From Fusarium oxysporum f. sp. lycopersici 4287 (lineage: Eukaryota > Ascomycota > Sordariomycetes > Hypocreales > Nectriaceae), in the NCBI RefSeq assembly GCF_000149955.1, contig NW_017264845.1, positions 191,472-255,471 on the forward strand: DNA of 64,000 nt, written 5' to 3'. The translations under genes were made by a program, and so were the position numbers. This document shows, piece after piece, positions 21,345 to 32,208 of the stretch. The notes under the pieces were generated by a model. That model did no database searches. It was not told where the DNA came from and saw only the letters and a program-made list of their open reading frames with translations. Numbering within the stretch: position 1 is the stretch's first letter; every line of letters begins with the position of its first letter.

Positions 21345-24300
21345 TCCAGATCGAGAATGTTGCCCATGTTCCCGGATTCCACTGGAACCTCATCAACACG
21401 CACTCTCTCGAACAACAAGGCCTCTATTTTAATACTAGGACCTGTTGGATGGAGTATTCGGATGGATCAAATGCCTTCAAGGCAACAAAGTATGGTGCTT
21501 TCCGAGTGGTCGAACCTTGCATGAAGGACGCTGTCTTCAAGGCAAAGTCGCACCAAGAGGCTGTGAAGTCATTTGCAATGGCGACCAAGTCGAGAACACC
21601 TCAAGTGGCAATAGCATCTATGGATATCTGGCACGCAAGGCTTGGCCATATCCGTAAGGAAGCTCTCGAACACGTGCCTCAAGTAGTCGAAGGAGTCGCA
21701 CTTGGCACTCACGACTTTGAACGAAAATCTGAGCTTTGTCCCGAATGCCAACTCGGACAGGCGCACCAGCAAATCTCACGTGTACCAACCTGGAGGGGAA
21801 CCTACCCTTTCGAAAGGATACATCTCGACCTTGTCGATATGGAGGAAGCCTTCAACGCCGACTCCTGGGTCGCTCACTTTTATTGCGACCACTCGGCTTA
21901 CCACGTGTCCTTCAATCTCCCGAACAAGGCTCAAGAGGAACTCCTGTCGGCTACGCAAGAGTTTCTCGCCATTACAAACGACAACTGGGGTTTCACTACG
22001 CGGTACATCCGATCAGATGGCGAGAAAGGTCTGGGCAAGAAATGGAAGCATTTCATTACAATGAAAGGAATCATCTTCAATCCATCTCCACCAGATACGC
22101 CAGATCAGAACGGTCCTGCCGAACGTTCTGGGGGGGTGATCATGACTATCGCTCGCAAGCTTCGAATACAGGGAAATCTACCTCAGAAACTCTGGCCCTA
22201 CATCGTTGCTCATGCTACCCGCCTCCTCAATCGCATCCCGGTTCAACGAAAACAATGGCGAACTCCGTTTGAGATGGTTCATGGCAGAAAGCCGAACCTC
22301 TCTCATCTCAAAATCATTGGCTCTCTCGCCTATGTATTGATCAAGAACAAGAAAGCTCGTCCGGCCAGAGCGAAACTACAAGAAAACGCGCTCACGGGAT
22401 GGCTTGTCGGATTCGACGCAACTAATATCCACAAAGTTTGGATTCCACACCTCGATCGTGTTATTGTATCTCGTGATGTTCAAATTGACGAGAAAGTCAT
22501 GTACGATCCACAGCTTGCCACAACTCGTCCTGAATCAGGACAGGCTCTCGCCATTACGGTCAACGAAGTTGATCTGGACGAAGAAGATGTTGAGCCATTG
22601 CCTATCACGGAGGATATAGCAACATCAGTTCCTGTTTCGATCCAAACAGAAGTAGAGCCACCTCCACTAGGGTTGCTTCTCACACCACAAAGCTCACCTG
22701 AACGAGCAACAGCAGGGGAAATACAGGTTGAACAGCCAGACGTGTTGCGGCCCCCGAATCAAGCAGCTCTCCATCAAGCATCATCGCATCCTCGGACAAA
22801 TATGTCAGGAGAAGAGGCACCCAGAAAGGAAGGAACAACGGACGCCGAGGTGCTCCAGAACCTTCGGACAACTTCTGGGAGAAACATCAAACTGTCTCTG
22901 AGAGGTCAGGATGCAATCGAAACATTCAAACCGCGCTCCACCCTACATCGAGTTCAGAAGCGAGCACGAAGACAGGCATACACCCTACGACTGGAACGCG
23001 CGAAGCTGGGACATCAGATCGCCCACGCCTTCGCAGCTGCACGGTCAATCCGAATCCATCGGAGGGACCTGCTACCACCACCTGAATTCTGGCATCAACT
23101 AAAACGGCACCCTGAGAGAGAAGGCTTCAAACGAGCTGCAGGCGCCGAGATCAACTCACTCAAGGAGAAGAAATCCTTCCAACTAGTTGATTGTCCAGAA
23201 GGCAAACAGATACTGCCGCTCAAATGGGTCTTTACCTACAAACTGGATGATACAGGACATCTCATTCGTCATAAAGCCCGCATCTGTGTCAGAGGTGATC
23301 TCCAACACCACTCTGGTGAAGACATCTACGCAGCAACCGGTGCTTATCGAAGCTTCCGGATTCTGATGGCTCTCGTCTGTGCGTTTGGGCTGATATGTCA
23401 CCAAGTTGACTTCAAGAACGCCTTCGTCAACGCTGAAATGGACGAGGAGGTCTACACCACATGCCCACCGGGATATGGTCAATCAGGAAAGGTCTGGAGA
23501 CTGCTCAAAGCGCTCTATGGTCTGCGCAAGTCACCAAAACTGTGGTACCATGAACTTGTACGGTTCCTCAAAGACCTGGGATTTGAACAATGCCCAGATG
23601 AACCATGCATTCTCATTAACAACGAGACTCATCTTGTCTTGTTTCTTTACGTCGATGATCTTCTCATCATCGCACAATCTGACTACCTCCAACAAGTCAA
23701 CGAATTCAAAGCAGCAGTAAACGGCAAATACGGGATTAAGGATTTGGGAGAAGCAATCACCTTCCTCAACATCAGGATCCTTCGAGATACCAAGGCCAAG
23801 AAGCTCTGGATCTGCCAGGATGGATATATCGACAAACTTTGTAACAAGTTCGGGATCGACAAATCAATGAGAACGACAACTCCTCTCATTCCGTCGTACC
23901 GTCCCCAACCTTTCGAAGGACAGGCCACTATTCGACAGATAACAGAGATGCAAGAAAAGGTAGGATCAGTTCTGTATGCGGCAGTAGTAACAAGACCAGA
24001 TGTCTCCTATGCAGCTAGCCAGTTAAGCCAATTCGCTATGAACCCTTCACCAGAGCACCTGCGGTATGCGAACAGAGTTCTCTCATATCTCCAGACCACA
24101 CGGTACTATGCCATCGAGTTCTCGGGCTCTGTGGATAAGGCCACAGCAGTAGAGACAGGCGATGATGAAGTACTACAGCAGTCAAGCGACGCATCGTTCG
24201 CGGATGATCCAGAGACTCGAAGATCCACCCAGGGCTATCTCATGAAGTTGTTTAGCGGGGCAATCATGTGGCAGTCTTCAAAACAGAAGACTGTAACCAC

Positions 24301-24724
24301 GTCAACGACTGAAGCGGAACTGTTATCGCTGTCTCATACAGCGAGGGAGACAATAGCTCTATACCGACTGTTCGGTCAGATATAATTCGATCCAGAACAC
24401 CAACCACGCATCCTCTGTGACAATCAACAAACAGTGGGACTGGTCCAGAAAGAGAGACCACAACTAACATCAAAGTTAAGACACGTCGACATCCACAATT
24501 TTTGGCTAAGACAGATCCATCGAGACGGCAAAATTACAGTTCAATGGGTTCCAACAACAGACATGCCTGCAGATGGCTTCACAAAACCTCTTTCAGCAGA
24601 AAAGCATTCTCACTTCGTGAAACAATTGGGCCTGGTTGATATCTCACTGCGGATTGATCCAGAACACGTTTCAGAGGAGGATATCGATCAGGATGATATG
24701 CAGATCTCATCTGATACAGACTGA
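20906..24724 (+). pseudogene. Copia Pol, interrupted in RNase H
   Basis: One frame from 20906 to the stop ending at 24724, broken only by TAA at 24383-24385. Protease has DNCADTH (about residue 94). Pre-integrase has the His-His-Cys-Cys zinc region (WHARLGH...CPECQLG). The integrase core keeps its acidic triad (HLDLVD, RSDGE, QNGPAERSG). Reverse transcriptase has VDFKNAFVNAEMD and YVDD (915-918). RNase H keeps SDASFAD and STTEAELLSL, then meets the stop in RLFGQI*FDPE, and resumes with CDNQQTV and ADGFTKPL. One nonsense change therefore separates the last 112 codons. The product would reverse-transcribe and integrate the element if supplied intact. Confidence 0.9.
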
Positions 24725-24725
24725 A

Positions 24726-24738
24726 ATCTGGGGGGGTG
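24726..24738 (+). other. Polypurine tract
   Basis: The sequence ATCTGGGGGGGTG lies directly before the 3' LTR, the usual plus-strand priming position. Confidence 0.7.
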
Positions 24739-24924
24739 TGTCGCAGGCCGGGCATGGTCTCAATGATCCTCAGGAACAACAGCCCTTAGTAATCAAGCTG
24801 GGTGATTTAAAGTAAAACCTGTGGGTTGGAATACCCCACACAGAAGACAATCAATCAACTCACTACTGCTGCTCATTATGAATGACCCGACCTTCAATCC
24901 ACTTTAAGCACATCCAGTGCGACA
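24739..24924 (+). repeat. Copia 3' LTR
   Basis: 186 bp, TGTCGCAGG to GTGCGACA, three transitions from the 5' LTR. Followed by TTAAT, the target duplication. Confidence 0.95.
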
Positions 24925-25234
24925 TTAATATACCGCTATAACTCATGAAATTCGGTAGCGCCTGTGGGTCTAAGCTAAGGAATGGGCCCGCAGTTTCTAA
25001 CTGTATGTGGTTACCACCAATTTGCGAACCCAACCTCCACTGTCCTTCCCCTCCTTGGTAACTCGCCGATATCTCGACTTCTAACGGTCGCAATGACTTC
25101 TAATTTTAGGAATGCATTTATTGATATCATATGTATATGTATGCGAAAGAACGGCAATTTTTGGCGACCCTGATGAATTTCACAGATGTAACCGAAGATT
25201 TCGATGACGACGAATGCTTCGAGATCGGACAGAC

Positions 25235-28200
25235 CTACCGAAAGGCCCGTTGAGAACGCGAACGTGTTGTTGGACCCCTGGTTGCCGTGTTCTGATTATC
25301 TCTCATAACGGGTAGCCGCGCTTGACTACGCGTGGCAATCGGCTGTGAGGTCAGCGACTCTTCGGGGCTCATGCGGTCAGAATATTCGTCGTTATCTGAC
25401 CCTTGAAGAGGTGATAGAGGGATATCCTTTTCTTCGTAGTCCCCGGCTACAACGATTGTATCACCCGTCGGTGTTTCTGGCGATCGTAGCGGTGACTCCG
25501 GGCTTTGGGGTGCTCCCTGCTCACCCCCGAGGGCTTCTAGCTCAGTCTGTAGTTGTGCACTTGGCGACTCGCTTGCCTCGGCTGTTGCGAAGCTCTCAGA
25601 TGTTGCGTAAGTGTCTGCGATGCTTCTGTCGTCTCCCTCGGCGTCAGGCCTGCTCATAGGCTCTGGTGTCGCTTCTGGGGTCTGAAGTCCATTAGTGATC
25701 TGAATCGGTGCATGCTGGTTTTGGTGCTCGATAGCGCTTTCCGCGGGGTTAGCGCTGCTTTCTTCAGTCACCTCCACCCCCGAGTTCAGACCCTCGGATT
25801 CTGTAACTTGGATAGGTCTTTCCGGTAAGTCCACCTCGTCATCGTCATCGAGATTTAGGATCCACGATTTGAATACCCTCTCCGGGAGCTCTTCCGAGCG
25901 TTCTTTATCCGGTTTGTAGAAGATATGCTCATTGAACCTGACGTTGCGAGTGACTACGACCTTCTCAAGCCGAGGAATCCAAATCCGGTAGATGTTATGC
26001 GCTGTGTAGCCCACTAAGTACCCGATATGGCCTCTGGGGCTCGTTTTAAACGCCTTCCTATGCGTCCCGGCTTCTCTGTCTCGATCTAATGGATATGCGC
26101 GGCAGCCATAGGCATGCACGCCGCTCCAATCAGGTCTAAGGTCTGCCGTGTGCTCTCTTATCTGTAGTGGCGCTTCGCGCCTGAACCAATTTTGTAATAC
26201 CTCTATAGGTGACTGCCATCCCTTTGTGGCTTTTGGACTTATATTAAGCAGGAATGCCGAGGTTTGCGTGCTCTCTGGCCACAGCGAATGGGGTAGCTGT
26301 GCTCCATTGAGCATTGCATTTGACTTTTCTGATACCTCTTTTCCTGCTCTTTCTGAGCCTCCATTAGGTTCCTTCGTGTGTGGTGGTGCTAGCTCAACAT
26401 CTATGCCTTCAAATCGCACCCATCGGAGGAAGTCGGTGTTTCCTGATGCATGGATCACAGCTGGCTCATTATCACTGCGCAGTTTGCCGATAACAAGGCC
26501 GAATTGGCGCTTGACCCAGCGTTCAAACTGAAATAGCGCGTTAAACACCACTGAGCCTTTCTTGCTTGCTAACGGGATAGCGTATAGCCAACCGCTATAT
26601 TCATCTTTTATAATCAACAGGTAACATGAGCCGTTATACCCCGGTTCGTACTCTTGGAGGTCCCAATGGACCCTCCAAAACGGCCTTGGGGCGCGCTCAT
26701 CTGGCTGACGGCGACTGATAACCTGGGTTGCGTATGTTCGAGCACAGGTCTCACAGTTAATACGCGCTGTTCCGTTGATTCGCACGTTCCTAGCATGGTA
26801 TACAAGCTTCTGAAGGGCTTCCTTACCCAGGTGCCCTGATCGGAGGTGCCACAGGGCTTCGCAATCATCTCGCGGTCTCCTGGTATCTCTAGATGATCTC
26901 CATGCTCGGGAAGCAAAGAAATGCATTACGCTTGCGCCATCGCGCCAGAGAACCACCTCATTGCTGATCGGAATCACATTTTCGAGCATAGGATGGTCTA
27001 TAGGAGAGTAGGCAGAAACAGGCTTCAATTGAAGTATCAGAACGTTATACTTGCGCTGCAGCTGTATGAGAACAACGCTCTCTCTCGGGGTTCCCCATCG
27101 CAGTGAGCAGTCAAAACCCGAATACCATGCTCCTGACGTGCGCAAAAGGGCTTCTGAGACGATATTCGTGTGGAATCCCTCCACGACGACGACTTCGCTT
27201 AGGGTCAGTGATTGGGTCTTTGGTCCCGAGGGCCCGTTCATGATCTTGCGGATCACCCTAGTCCCCTTTCCTAAGATTGGAAAGCTTGTATCGCCGGCTT
27301 CCACATAGTCCCCGTGGGTAGGGACGAAGGAGTCCTTTTCGAGCATGGCTATACTGTTCACTAGGTGCGTAGCGCCGCAGGTATCCAGTAGAGTGCTTCG
27401 TGTAAGAGGGTGAAGGGGTCCCTTGTGCGCTATATGGAGCTGGATGTTACGCTCAGCTTCGGCTAGGATGTCGGGTGATAGGATGAAATTAATAAGGTTT
27501 CCAGGGTACACGGAGGAACCAGGGTTGCCCTGAGCAGGGGAGCATGCCTCACCGCTGTTTCTCAAGACTTTTGGCTTCAACCATTTCCAAACGGGCTTGT
27601 CAAGCTCCTTTCTTATGCGGTCAAGTTCACCGTCTGAGGGCTTCTTTACATGCCGAGGTGCCGTGCCGGTTACGGCGTAGATAAGTAGGGCGCATTCCTC
27701 AGCCTTCCACCAATGGTTATCGCGCTTGCAGGGGCAGTTGTTGTGCTTTGGTTTATCTGAGCGATTGCCAAGGGTCGCGTGGACCGCATAGCTCTTGCCA
27801 ACTTGGGTTCTTCTGATAACACCTCGTAGCTCACTGGCTAGATCGGTGAGGGAGGTCTCCTCATTCAATTTCTCCTTCTTGAGAAGCGCGTTTCGCTCGC
27901 CTTCCGCCCAGGAAGGGGCTATCCTCTTCTCTACAGCTTCCAAAAAGCGGTCAACACCTGGGTTTCCTAAGATCTCAGGGATCTCATATGGCCTTGCTTG
28001 TGCGTAGGCCTCTTGCCAGCGTTGCAGCCACTGTTCGGGGCTCTGTCGAGCTTTGGAGGCATCGTCGAGGATCTTGAGATATCGCTGTGTAATCTCACGA
28101 ATCGTGGTTGAGATGCTTGGTGCGAGATCTTCTTTCAAGCCCCTTAGTAGTTGGCGTATAGTATAGCCTGTTGGGTGCTCTTCTTTGATCTGACCGAGCA

Positions 28201-28618
28201 CTGCTGCTAGGATGCTGGAGTCAACGCTCTCAACAATATGGGCCATAATGCGTGAGTATTCGGTGGCTCGCTGCCTATGCTGCCTTTGCAGGTGCGGTAG
28301 GGCTAGGAGATGGGCTTCATAGAAGATCTTAAGATCGCCGGTAGAGGGCTTCGTAGGCGGGATTTCCTCTTCTGCCGTTTTGCCTACCCTGATCTCATGC
28401 TCGGCGAGCTTGCGCTTCATGAAAGTCTCGAAGTCCTCTATAACTGGCTCTTCTGGCTTGTCAGAGTCCCGGTCGGCACGCTCGGGGTCGATTCGCGGCC
28501 AGGCTCCGTAAGCTTCAGCTTGTAATTCGATCTCTTGAATCCATGGAATCCAGTTATCGGGGCCGCGCAGGATTGTACGGGCTGTCGTGCTCGAGGAGCT
28601 TCGCTCATAGATTGTCAT
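25235..28618 (-). CDS. Copia Gag-protease-integrase polyprotein, lacks RT
   Basis: 1,127 uninterrupted codons on the minus strand. The N-terminal third is Gag, with a Cys/His knuckle-like CPCKRDNHWWKAEEC. Next come the protease motif LDTCGATH, a pre-integrase zinc region (LRSGHLGKEAL...CETC) and an integrase core with HWDLQEY, LRSDNEP and PNGGSERAGKE as the acidic triad. The C-terminal acidic linker that normally precedes reverse transcriptase ends at TAG 25235-25237. The sequence beyond does not encode RT. Lineage differs clearly from the element at 19299, since Gag and integrase are only distantly similar. Absence of stops over 3.4 kb suggests recent loss of the 3' half. Confidence 0.85.
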   Translation of the reverse strand: MTIYERSSSSTTARTILRGPDNWIPWIQEIELQAEAYGAWPRIDPERADRDSDKPEEPVIEDFETFMKRKLAEHEIRVGKTAEEEIPPTKPSTGDLKIFYEAHLLALPHLQRQHRQRATEYSRIMAHIVESVDSSILAAVLGQIKEEHPTGYTIRQLLRGLKEDLAPSISTTIREITQRYLKILDDASKARQSPEQWLQRWQEAYAQARPYEIPEILGNPGVDRFLEAVEKRIAPSWAEGERNALLKKEKLNEETSLTDLASELRGVIRRTQVGKSYAVHATLGNRSDKPKHNNCPCKRDNHWWKAEECALLIYAVTGTAPRHVKKPSDGELDRIRKELDKPVWKWLKPKVLRNSGEACSPAQGNPGSSVYPGNLINFILSPDILAEAERNIQLHIAHKGPLHPLTRSTLLDTCGATHLVNSIAMLEKDSFVPTHGDYVEAGDTSFPILGKGTRVIRKIMNGPSGPKTQSLTLSEVVVVEGFHTNIVSEALLRTSGAWYSGFDCSLRWGTPRESVVLIQLQRKYNVLILQLKPVSAYSPIDHPMLENVIPISNEVVLWRDGASVMHFFASRAWRSSRDTRRPRDDCEALWHLRSGHLGKEALQKLVYHARNVRINGTARINCETCARTYATQVISRRQPDERAPRPFWRVHWDLQEYEPGYNGSCYLLIIKDEYSGWLYAIPLASKKGSVVFNALFQFERWVKRQFGLVIGKLRSDNEPAVIHASGNTDFLRWVRFEGIDVELAPPHTKEPNGGSERAGKEVSEKSNAMLNGAQLPHSLWPESTQTSAFLLNISPKATKGWQSPIEVLQNWFRREAPLQIREHTADLRPDWSGVHAYGCRAYPLDRDREAGTHRKAFKTSPRGHIGYLVGYTAHNIYRIWIPRLEKVVVTRNVRFNEHIFYKPDKERSEELPERVFKSWILNLDDDDEVDLPERPIQVTESEGLNSGVEVTEESSANPAESAIEHQNQHAPIQITNGLQTPEATPEPMSRPDAEGDDRSIADTYATSESFATAEASESPSAQLQTELEALGGEQGAPQSPESPLRSPETPTGDTIVVAGDYEEKDIPLSPLQGSDNDEYSDRMSPEESLTSQPIATRSQARLPVMRDNQNTATRGPTTRSRSQRAFR

Positions 28619-28729
28619 GCTTGATGATCATTGAAAGGGATATAGAGAGAGGTAATTGGTTCTGTTACAGGATAAGATAAAATATGTGTGTGTAATAGGG
28701 CAGTGGAAGTTACTAGGACTTGCACCTAC

Positions 28730-28742
28730 CCGGGCTCATAAC
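28730..28742 (-). other. Primer-binding site, initiator-Met half-tRNA
   Basis: On the minus strand GTTATGAGCCCGG directly follows the LTR end GTGCCACA. It is identical to the primer site of the other copia element and complementary to the initiator tRNA-Met anticodon arm. Confidence 0.8.
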
Positions 28743-28926
28743 TGTGGCACGCACAGCAGAGGGGCACATAAGAGAGGGTTAAAAGAGCCTTGATTCTATC
28801 ATAGGAGGGGGCCAGCAGAGCTCCTTATATACAGATGGAGCATCAGATCCTTGTCAGGGAAGCTAAACCGATCAGGGCTACCCTACTTTTGACAATTAGT
28901 ACCTCGCTGGTACTGCTGTGATGACA
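28743..28926 (-). repeat. 5' LTR of the second copia element
   Basis: On the minus strand it runs from TGTCATCAC to GTGCCACA, 184 bp. It contains a TATATAAGG box (minus strand, near 28837). The outer boundary is inferred from TG...CA ends and the 186-bp size of the other LTR, since no second copy is present to compare. Confidence 0.6.
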
Positions 28927-28977
28927 GGGATAAGGTGGGGCGGGGTACGCCTTGGAGGCTTGTGAGCTCTCAGGAGA
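28927..28977. mobile_element. MITE fragment
   Basis: Contains GTGGGGCGGGGTACGCC and GGAGGCTTGTGAGCTCTCAG, then GAGA and TA, which is the right end of the MITE family. The copia LTR abuts it, so the copia element may have landed in a MITE copy whose other half is lost. Confidence 0.5.
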
Positions 28978-28979
28978 TA

Positions 28980-31009
28980 AGTATTTTGCATATGACCCAA
29001 GACGCAAACAGTGAACCGATGCGTTTCAAGCATCCTACCAACCGATGGCAGCCCGCCTGATCTTGATCAACATACCTATGGCTTCGGTCTTTGGAGCTCG
29101 ATTTATCCGTGGGAGAAGAGTGATAGACATATCTTGGAGAGTATGTCGAACCAGGGTCAACACTAAGCGTTGCGAATGTCGGACGACGATTAGACTTGTT
29201 ATCATTACACCCATCTAAATCTACTACTACTATACAAATGTCCACGATACTTATGCTAGAAGAATTTACCTATACTATGGGTTTGTTATTAGGAAAAGAA
29301 CGGCTCTATTTGGAGGTCATCCGTTATGGCTTCTTTCTCGCCTATTGGATAGAGACCACTCCCTGTCGAAGTCTCCCGGAAACCCATCCATGAGATATGC
29401 GCCCGGAAGATCATCGAGTTGTCCATACCCAGACAGGACAGTGTCAATACGCTTGCAGAATGCTACGCATAAACCATCTGTCCCGTGGTGTGATTTAAGT
29501 GTGATGACAGAACTTTAAATTTCCGGACTGTTCACAGACATTTCTAATTTGTTGTACAGACATGATTTGCATGAATGCACGCGCGGTACGCTGGCTTCAA
29601 AAGATGTCGGCATCTGGGAGACTACAGAAACATAACCGTGCAAGTGCTGACATGCTTTTCACCAAGTTCATTAACTGTACTTCATTTCTAACGAGTTCTA
29701 CTCTACTGTCATCAAAAATACACGAAAATCGGGCATTGGTCGAGCACAGGATCTTGATCGGACCCTTGAACTAATCGCGCGAGTGGGGTTCCCGAGCTAC
29801 AAGCAACAGGGGCGCTGGGATCACAGCTTGAAACATGTAACTTTTGACTCTGGGCCAATCTGTTTGTTTCTTGAAAGTTAAACCCAACGCGACCCATTCC
29901 TGGGGTATTGACGAATGCCGTGAAGCAGGGGGTTGGGCTTCCACGTGCAAGACGGCTGGGCGTCAACGTGACTGTGCCGTCACTGAAGAGTTTCTACCTG
30001 TTCGCCTGGTTTTCTCTTCAAACTCTAAAATGCGGTCCCCCATGTCGTGGTGGAACGATGGCACCTGCAACCTCCTTTTTTTTAATGACATTCGCAGCTG
30101 CCAGGTTGGCAGTGATATATCAAATAGCAAATGCCATAACTTGATAGCTCACATCTTATTATTGAGCAAGGACGTAAGCAAACTTTATATAAAGTAATTC
30201 TGATGGCGCATGCTTGACGTTTCCGCCGTTTAGGAGTTGTCTTCCTATCTAGGTTGGCGCGGACGTCGATAGCGTGCCCCAGCTAAACCTTTACCAGCCT
30301 AAGGGATGGATACCGTGTCCGTGTCATCGGTAAAGGGGGGATCTCACTGCCGGCACCCCCCATGTCTAGTATGAGGTTTTCTAAATTCATTTCACTGGCC
30401 GAGTTCCCCTCCCTTCCATTCAACTAATAACCTTGTTTCAAGCCACAAGTTGTGAAAAAGCTGTCGGAATTCCGGAAATGAGAAAAGGGACGGGGCATCT
30501 TTGACGTTCAGAGGTGTTGTGAGCTAGGGATGACCGGTGGGTTGACAAAACGTCTAGCTTGAATCATGTCCCGACTTACGGTTGAGTTGGTTTTTGGTTC
30601 TAGCGGAAATACCCTTGTAATCTGCAACGAGTGTCATTGGCCGCTACTGGACTGATGACGACGATCATCAGGATTAGTAAACCCCAGCTGTGAGGTAGTC
30701 TATAATACAAGAAACCTGAAGAATGACGCGCTATAATACCAAGATCAACCACAATAGCGTAACGATCCAGGTTGAAGCTCTATCCTCCCTTTTCTTTCCT
30801 TATTCACATCTACTTAGGTTTCAATGCCCAGACCTGTCAACCCTAACCACAGACACACCAAGCGCACTCACCATGCAACTGTAACTTGACTTTTGTCCAG
30901 TGTCCCCCCCCCCCTTTTTTTTTTTTCCATTTATTTTCCTTTTCTCTTCTCTACCTATCCCTCCCTCTTGCCATGACCGTCGGAGATCCGTCGGCAGCTC
31001 AGCTCAATC
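28980..31009. other. Intergenic, upstream of the intact DUF7703 gene
   Basis: No gene recognised in 2 kb. Near 30901-30929 there is a run of C followed by a run of T, then a pyrimidine-rich leader up to the ATG at 31010. TATAAT-like sequences lie at 30701 and 30732. Confidence 0.35.
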
Positions 31010-32038
31010 ATGGCGACTGGGTCTGGGGAAACGGGTCCCATTTCCGTGTCATTGCCCATCAACATGACCATCGCCGGCTTCTTCGCCATCGCATGCTATA
31101 ACTGCGTCGAGATCCTCATATCCCTCCTCAGTCAATTCAAGCGTTACGATGGCCTTTATTTCTGGAGCATCGTCACGGCGGCGCTGGGCATTATCCTCCA
31201 TTCGATCGTAGTCTTCCTACGCTACTATAGCTTGGGCCCGAATTTCCTCCTCTGCGTCTTTACGTGTATCGGTTGGTATGGGATGGTCACTGGTCAATCT
31301 GTCGTGCTCTATTCCCGTCTACATCTTATCGTCGAGGACAAGTCAAAGACGCGCTGGGTTCTGTATATGATCATCCTCAACTTCTTTATCCTCCACGTCC
31401 CCGTTTCGATCCTGTTCCTTGGTAGCAACACCAAAGAGTCGGGCCGCTTTCTTGGCGCTTTTAACATCTACGAGCGCATCCAACTCGCAGGTTTCTGCAT
31501 ACAAGAAACCATCATTTCGGGTCTCTACATCTGGGAGACAGCCCGCGGGCTCAAGCCTATCTTCGCCGTCAGAAAAGCCATGGAGCGCAAGATTATCCGA
31601 TACCTCATCATCGTCAACATCCTCGTTATCCTCCTCGACATCAGCCTCATTGTCACGCAGTACATGAGCCTCTTTATTATCCAAACAACTTACAAGCCCG
31701 TGGTCTACAGCATCAAACTCAAAATGGAATTCGTCATCCTCAACAAATTGTTATTGCTCGTGCAGCATCGCGATTGCAGTTGCAGGCACATCATGGGCGA
31801 ACTCGAAAATACAGCCCTAGATCCTTCACAGCCCGAATGTCAATTGATTGAACGAAACTCTTCTACGAGAACAGGGAGCGATGTTCCTATTCAGATGCAC
31901 CACATGCAAAAATACCATACCGATGCGTCAGCGCTCCGGACAATTCAATTCTGGGCAATTCAATTCAATTCAATCAATTTCATTTCAATTCGATTCAATT
32001 CAGACCTAATTCAATTCAATTACGGGCGACCGAAGTGA
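31010..32038 (+). CDS. DUF7703-type multi-pass membrane protein
   Basis: A single-exon frame of 342 residues. About seven hydrophobic helices are visible between residues 17 and 250 (for example TIAGFFAIACYNCVEILIS, ILHSIVVFLRYY, LNFFILHVPVSILFLG and LIIVNILVILLDISLIVTQ), so it is an integral membrane protein of the fungal DUF7703 family. The function is unknown. The paralogue at 11775 is about 80% identical over its first half but has a stop. The last 33 residues (IQFWAIQFNSINFISIRFN...) are encoded by tandem ATTCAATTC repeats and look like transposon-derived tail added after residue about 305. The natural C-terminus may be lost. Confidence 0.8.
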   Translation: MATGSGETGPISVSLPINMTIAGFFAIACYNCVEILISLLSQFKRYDGLYFWSIVTAALGIILHSIVVFLRYYSLGPNFLLCVFTCIGWYGMVTGQSVVLYSRLHLIVEDKSKTRWVLYMIILNFFILHVPVSILFLGSNTKESGRFLGAFNIYERIQLAGFCIQETIISGLYIWETARGLKPIFAVRKAMERKIIRYLIIVNILVILLDISLIVTQYMSLFIIQTTYKPVVYSIKLKMEFVILNKLLLLVQHRDCSCRHIMGELENTALDPSQPECQLIERNSSTRTGSDVPIQMHHMQKYHTDASALRTIQFWAIQFNSINFISIRFNSDLIQFNYGRPK

Positions 32039-32056
32039 ATTGAATCGAATTGAATA
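31940..32056. repeat. ATTCA pentamer repeat array
   Basis: Imperfect CAATTCAATT repeats, turning into the inverse GAATTGAATCGAATTG at 32036-32056. It overlaps the 3' end of the DUF7703 frame. A matching inverse array lies at 35451-35472. Confidence 0.7.
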
Positions 32057-32208
32057 GATCCGCTATTAGTAAGGTACCCACCTATCTAGTTAGGGCAAGT
32101 GCTTATGAGAATCTAGGCTATAAATAGCTTAGCTCATCATCGTGTAAGAAATGAGCCAGAAGTCTGGTACTCGCGCCGGTCGTCTGTACGAACATGGGCT
32201 GATCTTGG

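Larger units (their letters stand above)
19299..24924 (+). mobile_element. Ty1/copia LTR retrotransposon, full length
   Basis: 5,626 bp bounded by 186-bp direct LTRs and the 5-bp target duplication TTAAT (19294-19298 and 24925-24929). The internal region starts with a primer-binding site and ends with a G-rich polypurine tract directly before the 3' LTR. Domain order is gag, protease, integrase, reverse transcriptase, RNase H, as in copia. Gag and pol lie in different frames and RNase H carries a stop, so this copy looks non-autonomous. Confidence 0.95.
25100..28926 (-). mobile_element. Second copia element, 3' truncated
   Basis: A minus-strand copia element with 5' LTR (28743-28926), primer site (28730-28742) and a long gag-integrase frame. 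Reverse transcriptase, RNase H and the 3' LTR are missing. Sequence related to the frame can be followed only to about 25110-25130. The full-length copia element lies 200 bp further left but in the opposite orientation and in its own target site, so it did not obviously cause the deletion. Confidence 0.8.
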
